Program-made: the position numbers and the translations under genes
NCBI GenBank assembly: GCA_948934525.1
Contig: CAQZSK010000008.1
Coordinates: 1 to 59,489, forward strand
DNA length: 59,489 nucleotides
Origin: an uncultured Clostridia bacterium
GTDB lineage: Bacteria; Bacillota; Clostridia; TANB77; CAG-508
Direction: 5' to 3'
Shown here: positions 34,779 to 43,476 of the stretch, piece by piece
Numbering within the stretch: the stretch's first letter is position 1
Layout of the letters: each line of letters starts with the position of its first letter
Notes under the pieces: generated by a model
The model's input: the letters and a program-made list of their open reading frames with translations, nothing else
The model's database searches: none
Told to the model about the DNA's origin: nothing

Positions 34779-35702
34779 TTAGGCATAGCAGAAATAATGT
34801 CCACTCTTCATTTCCTTCCATACGCCACTTCCTTGTTTGAATAAAGCCTGATAGACTACATTGTCTGGCATTCCAGTATCAATTCGACCTCTTAAGTAAT
34901 CTTCCATTTCTTTCTTTACCCAACTAAATATGTTTCTATTAACAGTCTCATACGTAACAGGTGCATACTGATCTGGCGCATTAAGAACATCATAGATAGT
35001 ATTTTCTTTAAAAAGTGGTGACTTAATTCGATTCTCAATCACATTAGCCACATAATAACGTTCTATGCTAGGACATGCAAGACCTCCTGCTTCTCTATTT
35101 ACAGTGTGGCACATTAAATCAAAATACTCCTCGAAAAGGTCATCAGCTCTTTTTTTAGCCTTTTGATAAATTTGGTCAACTTCTTCTTTGTCCGAAAGAT
35201 ATCTTTGCTTTACATCAGAAACTTCTTCATACAATGGCAAAATTACTTTTTGAAATTCCTCCTCTTTTTCTTGTCTCAAAGCACTTGAAAATTCTGGAAT
35301 ATTATCCAATAATTTTAAATATCGGTCATATTTCTTTTCTATTTTTTCAATGTGTTTTTGAATTTCAGATAGTTGCTTACAATATTCTTCATACTGCTTT
35401 GCTAATGTATTAAAGTGCCGATTAGCAATACTGCATACAGGAGCTTCTTCTACCTCCAAATAAGTTGCTGCAATTTCTTCTTTTACAGCTTCGTTTTTCT
35501 CAAGGTATTGAAGCAATCCTACAAGAGCTTGTTCCAATTCTTTCAAATCTTCTTCTTTAGGAATTCTTGGACCTGCTATACTTGTAACCAATCTAGATTC
35601 TCTAATAACTGCTGGTACTTCAACAATGCCTAAAACAAACAATGCTATTATACCTATGAATATAAAGTATAACGCATTGATGATCTTGAATCTCATATTC
35701 AC
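34779..35702 (-). CDS. membrane-anchored SleB-like cell wall hydrolase
   Basis: A protein of 307 aa. A membrane anchor (about 10-30) is followed by a long coiled coil (about 55-215, EYCKQLSEIQKHIEKIEKKYD...) and then a SleB/Hydrolase_2 domain: HTVNREAGGLACPSIERYYVANVIENRIKSPLFKENTIYDVLNAPDQYAPV, with the catalytic Glu in NREAGG. SleB enzymes are lytic transglycosylases for spore cortex; the coiled-coil version may act elsewhere in the wall. It uses one in-frame CGG (35418-35420, followed by C) read as Arg. Composition is closer to the orphan gene than to the core genes. Confidence 0.78.
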   Translation of the reverse strand: MNMRFKIINALYFIFIGIIALFVLGIVEVPAVIRESRLVTSIAGPRIPKEEDLKELEQALVGLLQYLEKNEAVKEEIAATYLEVEEAPVCSIANRHFNTLAKQYEEYCKQLSEIQKHIEKIEKKYDRYLKLLDNIPEFSSALRQEKEEEFQKVILPLYEEVSDVKQRYLSDKEEVDQIYQKAKKRADDLFEEYFDLMCHTVNREAGGLACPSIERYYVANVIENRIKSPLFKENTIYDVLNAPDQYAPVTYETVNRNIFSWVKKEMEDYLRGRIDTGMPDNVVYQALFKQGSGVWKEMKSGHYFCYA

Positions 35703-35813
35703 AGTTCTCCCTTATTTTTATATTTTGCAAAATAGCATTCTTAGTTATTATACACTATTTATGTAAATTTATCAAGTGCTTCATCATTTTCTTCAGCCTT
35801 TGCTTTATAACAG

Positions 35814-35936
35814 TTATATATTATTTAAAAATTCATTTACACTTGTTTTTATTTTATCAAACTCTAGCGCTGTTGCTAAACATACATTCCATCCTCTTTG
35901 CTTTGCAGTATCAATATTTTTAGATTTATCATTTCT
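35814..35936 (-). pseudogene. 3' remnant of a HAD-type hydrolase gene
   Basis: An open stretch without a start encodes RNDKSKNIDTAKQRGWNVCLATALE and ends EFLNNI-stop. It looks like the C-terminal part of a HAD phosphatase (acidic DDxSxNI motif, with one Asp now Asn). It abuts the next broken HAD gene, suggesting deletion between two related genes. Confidence 0.55.
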
Positions 35937-36437
35937 ATACTCCTAATTCATTTTCTATATATTCTAACATTTCCTTGAAATTACGAAACTGATATTGTGC
36001 TAATTCATCTATTTCTTTTCTGTTGCAATCTGAATATTTATCATATATTACCGCAACTTCTATATTAGCATTATGAGCCGCTTCTACTCCGATTAAAGAA
36101 TCTTCTATGATCAAACATTATTCTGGTTTTATATTTAGTTCCTTTAGTATCTTATAATGAATTTCTGGATTTGGTTTTAACTCTTTTACTGCTCCTTTAG
36201 AATAAATAAGAGAAAATATATCTGTCAAATTTGCTTTTTGAATAATATTCTGATTATTCTTTTTATAATGTTCAATAGTATGATCATTGGTAGTACTTGC
36301 TATAGCTAATATAAATCCTTTTTCTTTTAAAGACTTTAACACTTTTTCTGCATCTGGTTTATATCATTCCATACTCCAATAGAATCTATCAATGTCCCAT
36401 CTAAGTCAAATATTACTACTTTTTTATCCTTTAACAT
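35935..36437 (-). pseudogene. broken HAD-superfamily phosphatase gene
   Basis: The gene starts MLKDKKVVIFDLDGTLIDSIGVWNDI (motif I intact). It then loses about 60-70 residues of cap domain by deletion and changes frame to EKVLKSLKEKGFILAIASTTND. A GAA-to-TAA change follows in NIKPE-stop-CLIIEDSLIGVEAAHNA, and the rest runs to a normal end at 35935. Deletion plus nonsense means it is truly dead, and no CGG is involved. This contrasts with the seven CGGA genes, which have no second lesion. Confidence 0.8.
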
Positions 36438-36447
36438 CTTCTCTCCT

Positions 36448-37020
36448 TTATATTTTTTGTTCCCTATACCATTTTGCAAATTCCTCCATAGAACTTATTG
36501 AATCATATCTTATTCTCTTTTCTCGTTCTTCTTCTGTCATTTGTGCTAAAGTTTTTTCATAGCCTAATGGCTTATAAATATACCATAAGTCTGACCATTT
36601 TTTATCTGTATCTTTTCCTAGTATTTCATTTGCCAGTATTCCTTCATGCTTTCCCATAAATTGGTATATTTCTTTTCCATCATAATAAGATAAACATTCT
36701 GTAAATCTACACTTTCTGTTTGTTTTTCCTTCCATTAGCTTTAGAAATCCTTCTAATCCTATTGTTTCTAATGCAAAGTTAACAAATGCTTTTGGAAAGC
36801 CATTTAACACATCTATCCAAAATCCACAATCTAAAGAAATACATGGCTTATTTACTAATTTGTATGCTTCCATTACTTTATATTTTGAAATATACATTAT
36901 ATCATCACTTCTTGGTTCTTCTAATTCATACTCATATATTTTAAAATTTACTTCCTTTAATTGCCTTTGAGCTGAAGCTATTTTCCCTTTATTATGAGTT
37001 ACAAATATAATTTCTTCCAT
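36448..37020 (-). CDS. Ham1/RdgB-like non-canonical purine NTP pyrophosphatase
   Basis: A protein of 190 aa. The ITPase N-terminal motif FVTHNKGKIASAQRQL (about 5-20) is present; the usual central motif is altered to SLDCGFWIDVLNGFPKAFVNF. The C-terminal RIRYDSISSMEEFAKW replaces the family's SHR motif, so specificity may differ from RdgB. It sits among HAD and Nudix genes in a nucleotide house-cleaning cluster. Confidence 0.75.
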   Translation of the reverse strand: MEEIIFVTHNKGKIASAQRQLKEVNFKIYEYELEEPRSDDIMYISKYKVMEAYKLVNKPCISLDCGFWIDVLNGFPKAFVNFALETIGLEGFLKLMEGKTNRKCRFTECLSYYDGKEIYQFMGKHEGILANEILGKDTDKKWSDLWYIYKPLGYEKTLAQMTEEEREKRIRYDSISSMEEFAKWYREQKI

Positions 37021-37036
37021 TTCTTGTTCTCCTATA

Positions 37037-37618
37037 TCATACTCCTTGCTGTTCCTTTATAAATCTATATATTTCTCCCCAATTACTAACTTCTCTTAAA
37101 TATTCATTCTGTTCTAACTTTTTCATTTCTTTATCTCTAAAATAAATTGTCCTCACTTCATTTGTAGCTAATTTTTTACAAACATCATAGGAATCATCTA
37201 TCATAAAATCAATCTTTTCTTTTTGTGCAGTTTCTAATTTATCTTCTTGTTTCCAATAATACTTATCAAATGAAAGGCCCTCTTCTTTAAATTTTTCCAT
37301 TGCAACATCCTTCATTTCTTCTATCATGCCTCCTCTTGCAGATATTATAATAAATTCATTTCCCTCTTTTTGCAGCATATCTATTACATCCTTTGCACCA
37401 GGTATTAATGCTGTCTGTTTTGATAGTTTTAAAAAATATTTATTAACAAATTTTTCCCTTTCCTCTTCTGTCCAGTCATATCTATTTCTTAAGTAATGTT
37501 CATTTCTATTAATCATTCCATTCTTCTTTAATTCTATATAATCATATAATTCTCCATATGTTTTTAACATTCTCTCATAATCTAATATTACTCCATCTAT
37601 ATCTATTCCTATTTTCAT
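37037..37618 (-). CDS. HAD-superfamily 5'(3')-nucleotidase-like protein
   Basis: A protein of 193 aa with MKIGIDIDGVILDYERMLKTYG (motif I), EFIIISARGG (motif II) and IDFMIDDSYDVCKKL (motif IV). It is a paralogue of the gene at 19589-20143. It is directly followed by the Ham1-like gene (16-bp gap) and preceded by a decayed Nudix gene. Confidence 0.8.
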   Translation of the reverse strand: MKIGIDIDGVILDYERMLKTYGELYDYIELKKNGMINRNEHYLRNRYDWTEEEREKFVNKYFLKLSKQTALIPGAKDVIDMLQKEGNEFIIISARGGMIEEMKDVAMEKFKEEGLSFDKYYWKQEDKLETAQKEKIDFMIDDSYDVCKKLATNEVRTIYFRDKEMKKLEQNEYLREVSNWGEIYRFIKEQQGV

Positions 37619-37629
37619 TATTTTCTCCT

Positions 37630-38026
37630 TTAATTCTTATCTTTCCATTCATAATATTTTATTAAATATTCCCAGCACCCTTCTTTATCTGTTATCTTAT
37701 TGTAATTATCTTTTATTTTTTCAATAATTTCTTCTTTATCCATCCATTTTACATCTGCTACTTCTTCCTTCTGCAATATTAATGTTTTTTCATCAATATC
37801 TACATTTGTTATATAGAATTCATTAAAGTGGTTATTTACAATATCTCCTTTTGGACCACAACTTCTTTGTTTCACTTCTTCTTTGTAATAATACTTGATT
37901 TTTAGAGTTAACAATAAATACCACTACGGCTTTATGTCCTAGTCCTTCTTTATGACACTTCTCTCTTGTTTCGACTTCTCCTGTATATTTCCCCTTTTCA
38001 TCTAATACATCGAAATATTCTTCCAC
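37630..38026 (-). pseudogene. Nudix hydrolase gene with deleted Nudix box
   Basis: The 5' part encodes VEEYFDVLDEKGKYTGEVETREKCHKEGLGHKAVVVFIVNSKNQVLLQRRSETKKLWSK, the start of an IPP-isomerase-like Nudix protein. After about 37860 a frame change joins it to GDIVNNHFNEFYITNVDIDE...VADVKWMDKEEI, the C-terminal part. The Nudix box in between (roughly 50 residues) is missing, so the gene is dead. It has no CGG codon. Confidence 0.82.
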
Positions 38027-38214
38027 CTTTTTAGTTTCCTTTCCACTATTCTACTTCTATACTTTCATCATATTCTTATCCTAATTTCTTTCTCTTTTAT
38101 TATATATTGCTATTTACTCATTGTAAAACTGCCAATCTAAAAAGCTACTAATATGCCATGACTGTATATCTTTTCTCTCTGCCTCTCTTAAAAACTTCAA
38201 GTTTAGTATTTAAG

Positions 38215-39399
38215 CTATATTAAATATCCTTCAATATATATTTCTTTAAACAAATTACTCCACAAATTTGTATTTTTTCCTATAACATCAGGATTATCTG
38301 ATTTTTCATCTAATACAATTCCAACTAATCTACTTGACATCTTATCTAGTATAAACTCAATATTTTTAGCCCATTTATATTTATGAGTTTGAGAATCAAT
38401 CTTTATTAATGCTCTAAATGCTCCAACTATTGGATATATCATTCCTTTAGGTACTATATAATGCATTTCTTTTTCATCAAATACTGATTTAGACACTATC
38501 TCTTTTTCATTATATTTTGAGTATTTTCTACTAGTATATCTCTTACCTGTTTTTTGGGATAATTCCGCAAAATTTGTTTCTATATATTCCCAAATTTTAA
38601 AAATATCTGGTATTATTTCTCTCATATTATTGAGCATTCTTTCTCTGTCTATCTTCTCTATATTAACAAACCTTTTTAATGTGGCTTCTTTACCTGTATA
38701 ACATTGTATTGGCTGCTGATCATTAAGAGTTCCATCTATATTTTGTATCGGATATAAAGTTTGACTAAACATACTAATTAATGCAATTATTTCTCTTACA
38801 TCAATCGGATTAACCCCTTCTTCATTATAATGCTCATTCATTTTATATGCTATTCTATTACTAAATTTTAATTCTTTTGTAACATCTTTTAGTACATTAA
38901 AACTTTTTTGTAGTTCTTCTATTGACTTTAAATCAACTTGAACTGATGTATTTCTAGCTGAAGCTAATTCGACTGGAGAATCTATTCCTGTAAAAATCTC
39001 TAGAAACACATATCTTTCTTCTTGCATTAGTTGTTTCTCATTCAAATCAAATATCGCTCTTAGAGTATGTCCACCATCTATATTTCCATGTATTTCTGGA
39101 TCCTCTAATTGAATTTGTACTTTTCCACTTTTGTTATCATATGTAACTTTATCCACTGACAAAACTATTCCTCTGTTTAATTCATGAAAATTTTCATTTT
39201 CCTTTAAACTATCCATAATATTTTTTGCTACATTTGTTGTCATTTTTTGCTCTCTAGGATTTGTTTTCATCCATTCATTTAATTCTAATGGTATAGTTAT
39301 AGCTTTAGCATAACAAACATATTTTGCTTTTTCCCCCCCTTTATTAATTGGCTCATCCATTTTTTTAAAACTTTTAGCTTCAAATTCCATTGTTACCAT
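38215..39399 (-). CDS. AIPR (abortive infection phage resistance) family protein
   Basis: A protein of 394 aa. Family features are ENFHELNRGIVLSVDKV (about 71-87), EIHGNIDGGHTLRAIFDL (about 103-120), FLEIFTGIDSPVELASARNTSVQVDLKSIEELQ and NRIAYKMNEHY. AIPR proteins occur in anti-phage loci, alone or with other effectors; the mechanism is not established. It is a stand-alone gene with AAAGGAG ahead of the ATG at 39399, in a region of decayed genes. Confidence 0.8.
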   Translation of the reverse strand: MVTMEFEAKSFKKMDEPINKGGEKAKYVCYAKAITIPLELNEWMKTNPREQKMTTNVAKNIMDSLKENENFHELNRGIVLSVDKVTYDNKSGKVQIQLEDPEIHGNIDGGHTLRAIFDLNEKQLMQEERYVFLEIFTGIDSPVELASARNTSVQVDLKSIEELQKSFNVLKDVTKELKFSNRIAYKMNEHYNEEGVNPIDVREIIALISMFSQTLYPIQNIDGTLNDQQPIQCYTGKEATLKRFVNIEKIDRERMLNNMREIIPDIFKIWEYIETNFAELSQKTGKRYTSRKYSKYNEKEIVSKSVFDEKEMHYIVPKGMIYPIVGAFRALIKIDSQTHKYKWAKNIEFILDKMSSRLVGIVLDEKSDNPDVIGKNTNLWSNLFKEIYIEGYLI

Positions 39400-39797
39400 A
39401 AAAAAACACTCCTTTCATATATTTTCTGTTTTATAACACATGAATAAGGAATGTATCTATATTATTTAATAATCATATTTAATTTAAATTTTCCTTTTTC
39501 CACATCTATAAAATCAGATACTGGTAACTTAAATAAGCAAAATCGCTTACAAGCTTATTTATATTTTACATATATAATCTTCATTTGTCAACATTTCCAA
39601 AAATTTTTAGTTAAATGTAAACTTCAGAGAACAAATGTGTTGCTTTCTATATAAAAATGTAGTATTATTAGTAAAAAACTTTTTTATTAAATAGATATTT
39701 CAAGAAGGCTTATTTTTATAAGCAGTTTATGATTGAGTATGTATCTTATATACACACAATATATTAAGATACAGTGTTTATACTAGGAGGTTTTAAT
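39400..39797. other. intergenic stretch with a palindrome, no gene seen
   Basis: About 400 bp of very AT-rich sequence between AIPR and the 60-aa gene. It holds a small hairpin (GGCTTATTTTTATAAGC near 39708-39726) and an 8-bp inverted repeat GTATCTTA/TAAGATAC (39741-39748 with 39765-39772) just before the AGGAGG of the 60-aa gene, possibly its operator. Confidence 0.5.
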
Positions 39798-39980
39798 TTG
39801 AATATATACTCTCAAAATATTTATGAAGTAGTTGAAAATAATATAAGGAAGCATGTCTTAATTATATACAATATCTCTGAAAATCATTATGTAGGGCTAA
39901 CAATTAATACTACTGAATCAGATAATCTAACATACATCGAATCTATAAATAGATTTATTTCTTTTAAATCATTTAAATAA
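39798..39980 (+). CDS. 60-aa protein, possibly a truncated MazF/PemK-like protein
   Basis: AGGAGG at 39785-39790 is followed seven bases later by TTG, giving NIYSQNIYEVVENNIRKHVLIIYNISENHYVGLTIN. The HVLIIYN...VGLTIN pattern loosely recalls the first strands of PemK/MazF toxins, but the rest of that fold is missing. It converges with a truncated RibD_C gene and may be a remnant. Confidence 0.35.
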   Translation: MNIYSQNIYEVVENNIRKHVLIIYNISENHYVGLTINTTESDNLTYIESINRFISFKSFK

Positions 39981-40160
39981 TCTTCTCCCCAAGACATTAT
40001 ATTTTTTCCAAGTTTTTCTGCCCCATATTAGTACATCATATTCTTCTAAAAGTTCTAGCATTATCGCCCATCCTCTATAAGATAGAAAATCTTCATTTCC
40101 ATCTTCTGTAGCAATTAGCCCATTAATAGAACATACCATTTCAATAGTTATTTTCTTCAT
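39969..40160 (-). pseudogene. 5' remnant of a RibD_C (dihydrofolate-reductase-fold) gene
   Basis: The product starts MKKITIEMVCSINGLIATEDGNEDFLSYRGW and continues YDVLIWGRKTWKKYN, the N-terminal third of the RibD C-terminal reductase family. It then stops after VLGRRLFK, at about 63 residues against the usual 170 or more. Confidence 0.7.
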
Positions 40161-40221
40161 AATAAACCAATGCCTTTCTTTTACTTTTTCATATATATCC
40201 AATTACCAACTCTATATAAAT

Positions 40222-40268
40222 CTGGACAAAAAATAGACATCAGCACATATCTACTGACACCTATTTAA
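40222..40268 (-). ncRNA. structured leader-like hairpin, second copy
   Basis: The minus strand reads AGGTGTCAGTAGATATGTGC then TGATGTCTATTTTTTGT, closely matching the hairpin upstream of the TnpX gene (47806-47852): TGTCAGTAG, TGATGTCT and the T-run are the same, while the stem bases differ. No recombinase gene follows it here, so it is probably a relic of a lost element. Confidence 0.45.
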
Positions 40269-40411
40269 TAAAGATTCTCTATAACTCATTTTAATAAATT
40301 TCTTCTATTAATATCTGTTATGCTTATCCTTGACACAATCTTAAATTTCCCAGTATTTCAAACACTTTGCTCAATTTTCTTAAATTTCATTTATATGTTT
40401 CCACTTACCAG

Positions 40412-40555
40412 TTAAGCAACTACTTTAACTCTTGCACCCAAATTTTGATGTTTTTCTTTTCCAAATCTGCCTTTTTCTTCAAAAGTTATACTCCCTGAAA
40501 CTATGTCAAAATCAAGTATTACCTGTCTTATTTTAGTTGTAACACTACCACACAT
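40412..40555 (-). CDS. possible 47-aa ORF or gene remnant overlapping the rlmD end
   Basis: An open frame from an ATG inside the end of the methyltransferase gene encodes RQVILDFDIVSGSITFEEKG then RFGKEKHQNLGARVKVVA. The part beyond the methyltransferase stop has a protein-like composition and may be the 3' end of an unrelated lost gene. There is no clear ribosome binding site. Family unknown. Confidence 0.3.
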   Translation of the reverse strand: MCGSVTTKIRQVILDFDIVSGSITFEEKGRFGKEKHQNLGARVKVVA

Positions 40556-41910
40556 TCCACATGGCTTGTAAACGGAAACATATCCACTGGCTGTACTTCA
40601 TTTATTTCATACTTATCCTCTAATTGCTTCAAATCTCTTACCATAGTTGCAGGATTACAACTAATATACACTATTTTCTGGGGCTGTACTTTTATTATAT
40701 TTTGAATTGTTGTATTATCTAATCCTCTTCTTGGTGGGTCTACCAAAACAACATTGGGCTGTATTTTTCTATTTTTTAATAGTTTTGTCAAAGCTTGTTC
40801 TACATCTCCACAAATAAATTCTATATTCCCAATTTTATTTTGCTTTGCATTTTCTTTTGCATCTTCAATTGCTTGTTCAATAATCTCAATACCAAAAACT
40901 TGCTTTGCAAATTTTGAGGCATATATTCCAATTGTCCCTATTCCACAATACAAATCTAAAACGATATCTTCTTTTTGAATATCCGCTGCTACTATTGCTT
41001 TATCATATAATATTTCTGTTTGTGTTGGATTGACTTGATAAAAAGACATTGGCGAAATTTTAAAAGTATAATCTCCTAATCTATCGTAGATATATCCGTC
41101 TCCATATAGTATCACATTTTGATTACCCAAAATAACATTTGTATTCTTTGTATTAATATTTTTAATAATTGTTTTTAACATATATTCTGGATATTCTTGT
41201 TCAAAGTTTTTTATTACATAGTTTACTAGTTCCTTTTCCTTTGGAATATTCTTTTCATTTACAACAAACACACACATTACTTCTTTAGTTCTTTTTCCAA
41301 TTTTAATAACAATATGTCTAAAAATTCCTTTATTTGACTCTTCTTGATAAGCAGATATTTTATTTTCCTTTAAGAAATTTACAACTAATTTAACCAAATA
41401 TTCTGAAATAGGATGCTGTATTTCACACTCTTGCATTGGAACAATATGATGTGTTCTATTTGCAAATACACCAGTTGTAATATTTCCTTGCTTATCATAT
41501 CCTATTGGATACTGAGCCTTATTACGATAATGATATGGCTTTTCCATTCCTATTGTAGTTTTTACTTCTAAACTATTTTTCAAAGTTTTATCTATTAAAT
41601 TTTGTACAATCTCCCTTTTTAATTTCAATGTTGCATCATATCTCATATGTCTTAAACTACATCCACCACATTGTCCATAAGTAGAACATTCAGTTTCTAC
41701 CCTTTCTTTAGAAGGTTCTATAATTTCTAATACCTTTCCAAAGGCGTGTGATTTAGTAGTCTTTAAAATTAAAATCTTGCATTTTTCTTCCTTAATTGCT
41801 CCTTGAATAAAAATAGTATATCCATCTATTTTTGCAATGCCTTCTCCTTCATATCCTTGATCTACAATATCTACTATATATGTTTCGTTCTTTTTAACTG
41901 GTATTTCCAT
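40528..41910 (-). CDS. rlmD: 23S rRNA (uracil-5-)-methyltransferase RlmD/RumA-like
   Basis: A protein of 460 aa. The N-terminal TRAM domain (about 1-60) is followed by the iron-sulfur cysteine cluster CSTYGQCGGCSLRHMRYD (about 71-88). The Rossmann domain has VLDLYCGIGTIGIYASKF, VLVDPPRRGLDN and VYISCNPATMVRDL, where Cys is the nucleophile. It methylates C5 of a uracil in 23S rRNA; the exact position (U1939 or U747 type) cannot be told here. It lies downstream of maf on the same strand. Confidence 0.92.
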   Translation of the reverse strand: MEIPVKKNETYIVDIVDQGYEGEGIAKIDGYTIFIQGAIKEEKCKILILKTTKSHAFGKVLEIIEPSKERVETECSTYGQCGGCSLRHMRYDATLKLKREIVQNLIDKTLKNSLEVKTTIGMEKPYHYRNKAQYPIGYDKQGNITTGVFANRTHHIVPMQECEIQHPISEYLVKLVVNFLKENKISAYQEESNKGIFRHIVIKIGKRTKEVMCVFVVNEKNIPKEKELVNYVIKNFEQEYPEYMLKTIIKNINTKNTNVILGNQNVILYGDGYIYDRLGDYTFKISPMSFYQVNPTQTEILYDKAIVAADIQKEDIVLDLYCGIGTIGIYASKFAKQVFGIEIIEQAIEDAKENAKQNKIGNIEFICGDVEQALTKLLKNRKIQPNVVLVDPPRRGLDNTTIQNIIKVQPQKIVYISCNPATMVRDLKQLEDKYEINEVQPVDMFPFTSHVECVVVLQLK

Positions 41911-41937
41911 TTCTTCCTCTTCCTATGATATTAAATT

Positions 41938-42507
41938 TTATAAATACTTTTTTATGACATCATATAATTTATGAATTGGCAACCCCATTACTGAAAAGTA
42001 ATTACCATCTACTCTGTTAATAAAAACTGCAAATTTTCCTTGTACTGCATATCCACCTGCTTTATCATATGGCTTATCTTCTTCTATCCATTTTTCAATT
42101 TCTTTATCTGTCATATCTTTAAAATATAAATCTGCTTTATCATACTCTATCTTTTCTACATACTTATTTCCCTCTTGGATTAGTACTGCCAAACTGGTAA
42201 TAACAGTATGTTTATCATTCTTTAAGTCATTTAGCATCTTTATCGCTTCTACTTTATCTTTTGGCTTGCCATAAATTTTGTCTCCTTTTAGTACCATAGA
42301 ATCAGAGCCAATTATAATCCTGTCTCCCTCAGTTTTATCAAATACAGCTTTTGCTTTAATGTATCCTAATCTTTTAGATTGTTCTTCTATGGTAAGTCCT
42401 TCTGCAAAAGTTTCATCACAATGGCTTACTATTATTTCATATGGTATCCCTAGCATGTCCATGATTTCTCTTCTTCTTGGAGATTGTGATGCTAAAATAA
42501 TCTTCAT
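41938..42507 (-). CDS. maf: Maf-like nucleotide pyrophosphatase
   Basis: A protein of 189 aa with the phosphate-binding SQSPRRREIM (about 7-16), the catalytic region IIIGSDSMVLKGDKIYGKPKD (about 65-85) and GYAVQGKFAVFINRVDGNYFSVMGLP. Maf proteins hydrolyse dTTP, UTP or modified pyrimidine triphosphates. It is the third type of nucleotide house-cleaning gene within 6 kb. Confidence 0.93.
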   Translation of the reverse strand: MKIILASQSPRRREIMDMLGIPYEIIVSHCDETFAEGLTIEEQSKRLGYIKAKAVFDKTEGDRIIIGSDSMVLKGDKIYGKPKDKVEAIKMLNDLKNDKHTVITSLAVLIQEGNKYVEKIEYDKADLYFKDMTDKEIEKWIEEDKPYDKAGGYAVQGKFAVFINRVDGNYFSVMGLPIHKLYDVIKKYL

Positions 42508-42613
42508 TTTCTTTCCTCCCTTATTACTTAACTTTCCTCCTATTTATACCATTAGAAGCTTTGAAAGTCAAACCAATTAGCACTTTTTTCATTTCCTCTG
42601 TCTACCTCTAAAA

Positions 42614-42643
42614 TTAGACAAAACTACAAAAAAATGTTATAAT
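42614..42643 (+). promoter_or_regulatory. promoter of the second orphan membrane gene
   Basis: TTAGAC (42614-42619), 18 bp and TATAAT (42638-42643) lie upstream of a GGAGG at 42700-42704. Confidence 0.5.
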
Positions 42644-42715
42644 TATTTGCATGTAATCATTTTTTGAATAATCCTAGCCGCTCAAGATAATCACATTATG
42701 GAGGTAATTACATTT

Positions 42716-43168
42716 ATGAATAATAATGAACAATGGGAAAGATTTCGGACTTACTATAGGGTAGCTCTTATCAACTTTTTAATTACTATTTTTACACTGT
42801 TCTTTTTGTTTACTACTGCATTGCCCAAGTATTCTATCGCAAAGAATGGAGATATAATCATACAAAATATTCGTTGGCTTATTGTTGACCATCTTGAAAT
42901 TCAGCAATTTGAAACTGATGTAGAAACGCTTGAAACAAAAGTTGTATATTACTTAGAACCTGTCCAATTTGGTGATTCAAACGTAATTTTAACAAATGAG
43001 ACAGCAACAATAATAGCCAATAAACTTCTTTCCATAAATGGCCATTATCAAATTACTTTTGGAAAAGTAATAGCACCTCTTAAACGTGAAGCATTCCTTT
43101 TAATAATTGGACTATATCTTGGTATTACCCTTTATTTAGTGCCTTATTTATTTTCAAAATTCAGGTAG
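42716..43168 (+). CDS. orphan two-helix membrane protein
   Basis: A protein of 150 aa with no family I recognise. A helix at about 16-37 (ALINFLITIFTLFFLFTTAL) is followed by an exported domain of about 85 residues, a second helix (AFLLIIGLYLGITLYLVPYLF) and a basic end. This is the same layout as the orphan at 34041. The start is ATG at 42716; an upstream ATG at 42698 overlaps the GGAGG. It is a plus-strand single-gene unit with its own promoter and terminator. Codon 11 is CGG followed by A (42746-42748); a +1 shift there would stop after five codons. Confidence 0.65.
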   Translation: MNNNEQWERFRTYYRVALINFLITIFTLFFLFTTALPKYSIAKNGDIIIQNIRWLIVDHLEIQQFETDVETLETKVVYYLEPVQFGDSNVILTNETATIIANKLLSINGHYQITFGKVIAPLKREAFLLIIGLYLGITLYLVPYLFSKFR

Positions 43169-43199
43169 TTCATAATTCTGGCTAGGAATTTATTCAAAA

Positions 43200-43233
43200 A
43201 AAGAGCAACTTATCATTAAGTTGCTCTTTTTTA
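43200..43233 (+). terminator. terminator of the second orphan gene
   Basis: A 13-bp perfect stem (43200-43212 with 43217-43229, loop TCAT) is followed by TTTTA. Confidence 0.9.
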
Positions 43234-43364
43234 TTGGTGCCGTTGACGTAGATATCTACAACTTTTTTCGGCTCTCTTGACGATTGATACAAATATCAAT
43301 CAATTTCTTAAAGTATATCATATTTTTTATAAATTGCAATAATAATTTTTAAAATCTCTAATTT

Positions 43365-43393
43365 TTGACTTTTTATGTAAATTGTAATATAAT
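43365..43393 (+). promoter_or_regulatory. promoter of the 88-aa orphan gene
   Basis: TTGACT (43365-43370), 17 bp and TATAAT (43388-43393). Confidence 0.7.
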
Positions 43394-43435
43394 ATACTTG
43401 TAACATATTTTTGTTGCCTTTGAAATAAGTAAAAT

Positions 43436-43457
43436 TTCGGAGGCATAGTCCTCCGAA
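43436..43457 (+). promoter_or_regulatory. leader hairpin before the 88-aa gene
   Basis: The perfect stem TTCGGAGG-CATAGT-CCTCCGAA lies 7 bp upstream of the AGGAGG that serves the ATG at 43477. Its own GGAGG could mimic or compete with the true ribosome binding site. Confidence 0.5.
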
Positions 43458-43476
43458 CAATAAAAGGAGGATTACT

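Noticed and set aside
34478..34804. Minus-strand reading frame opposite the orphan gene terminator
   Set aside because: It runs through a strong terminator and the antisense of a clear gene, with no ribosome binding site.
36089..36092. CGGA in the broken HAD gene as another frameshift site
   Set aside because: It is in phase ATC-GGA and needs no shift; the gene is broken by a deletion and a GAA-to-TAA change elsewhere.
37630..38026. Nudix gene as an eighth recoded gene
   Set aside because: There is no CGG codon at the break, and about 50 residues including the Nudix box are missing, so a one-base shift cannot restore it.
39774..39797. Upstream GTG start for the 60-aa gene
   Set aside because: The AGGAGG lies within that extension; the TTG at 39798 has the correct spacing.
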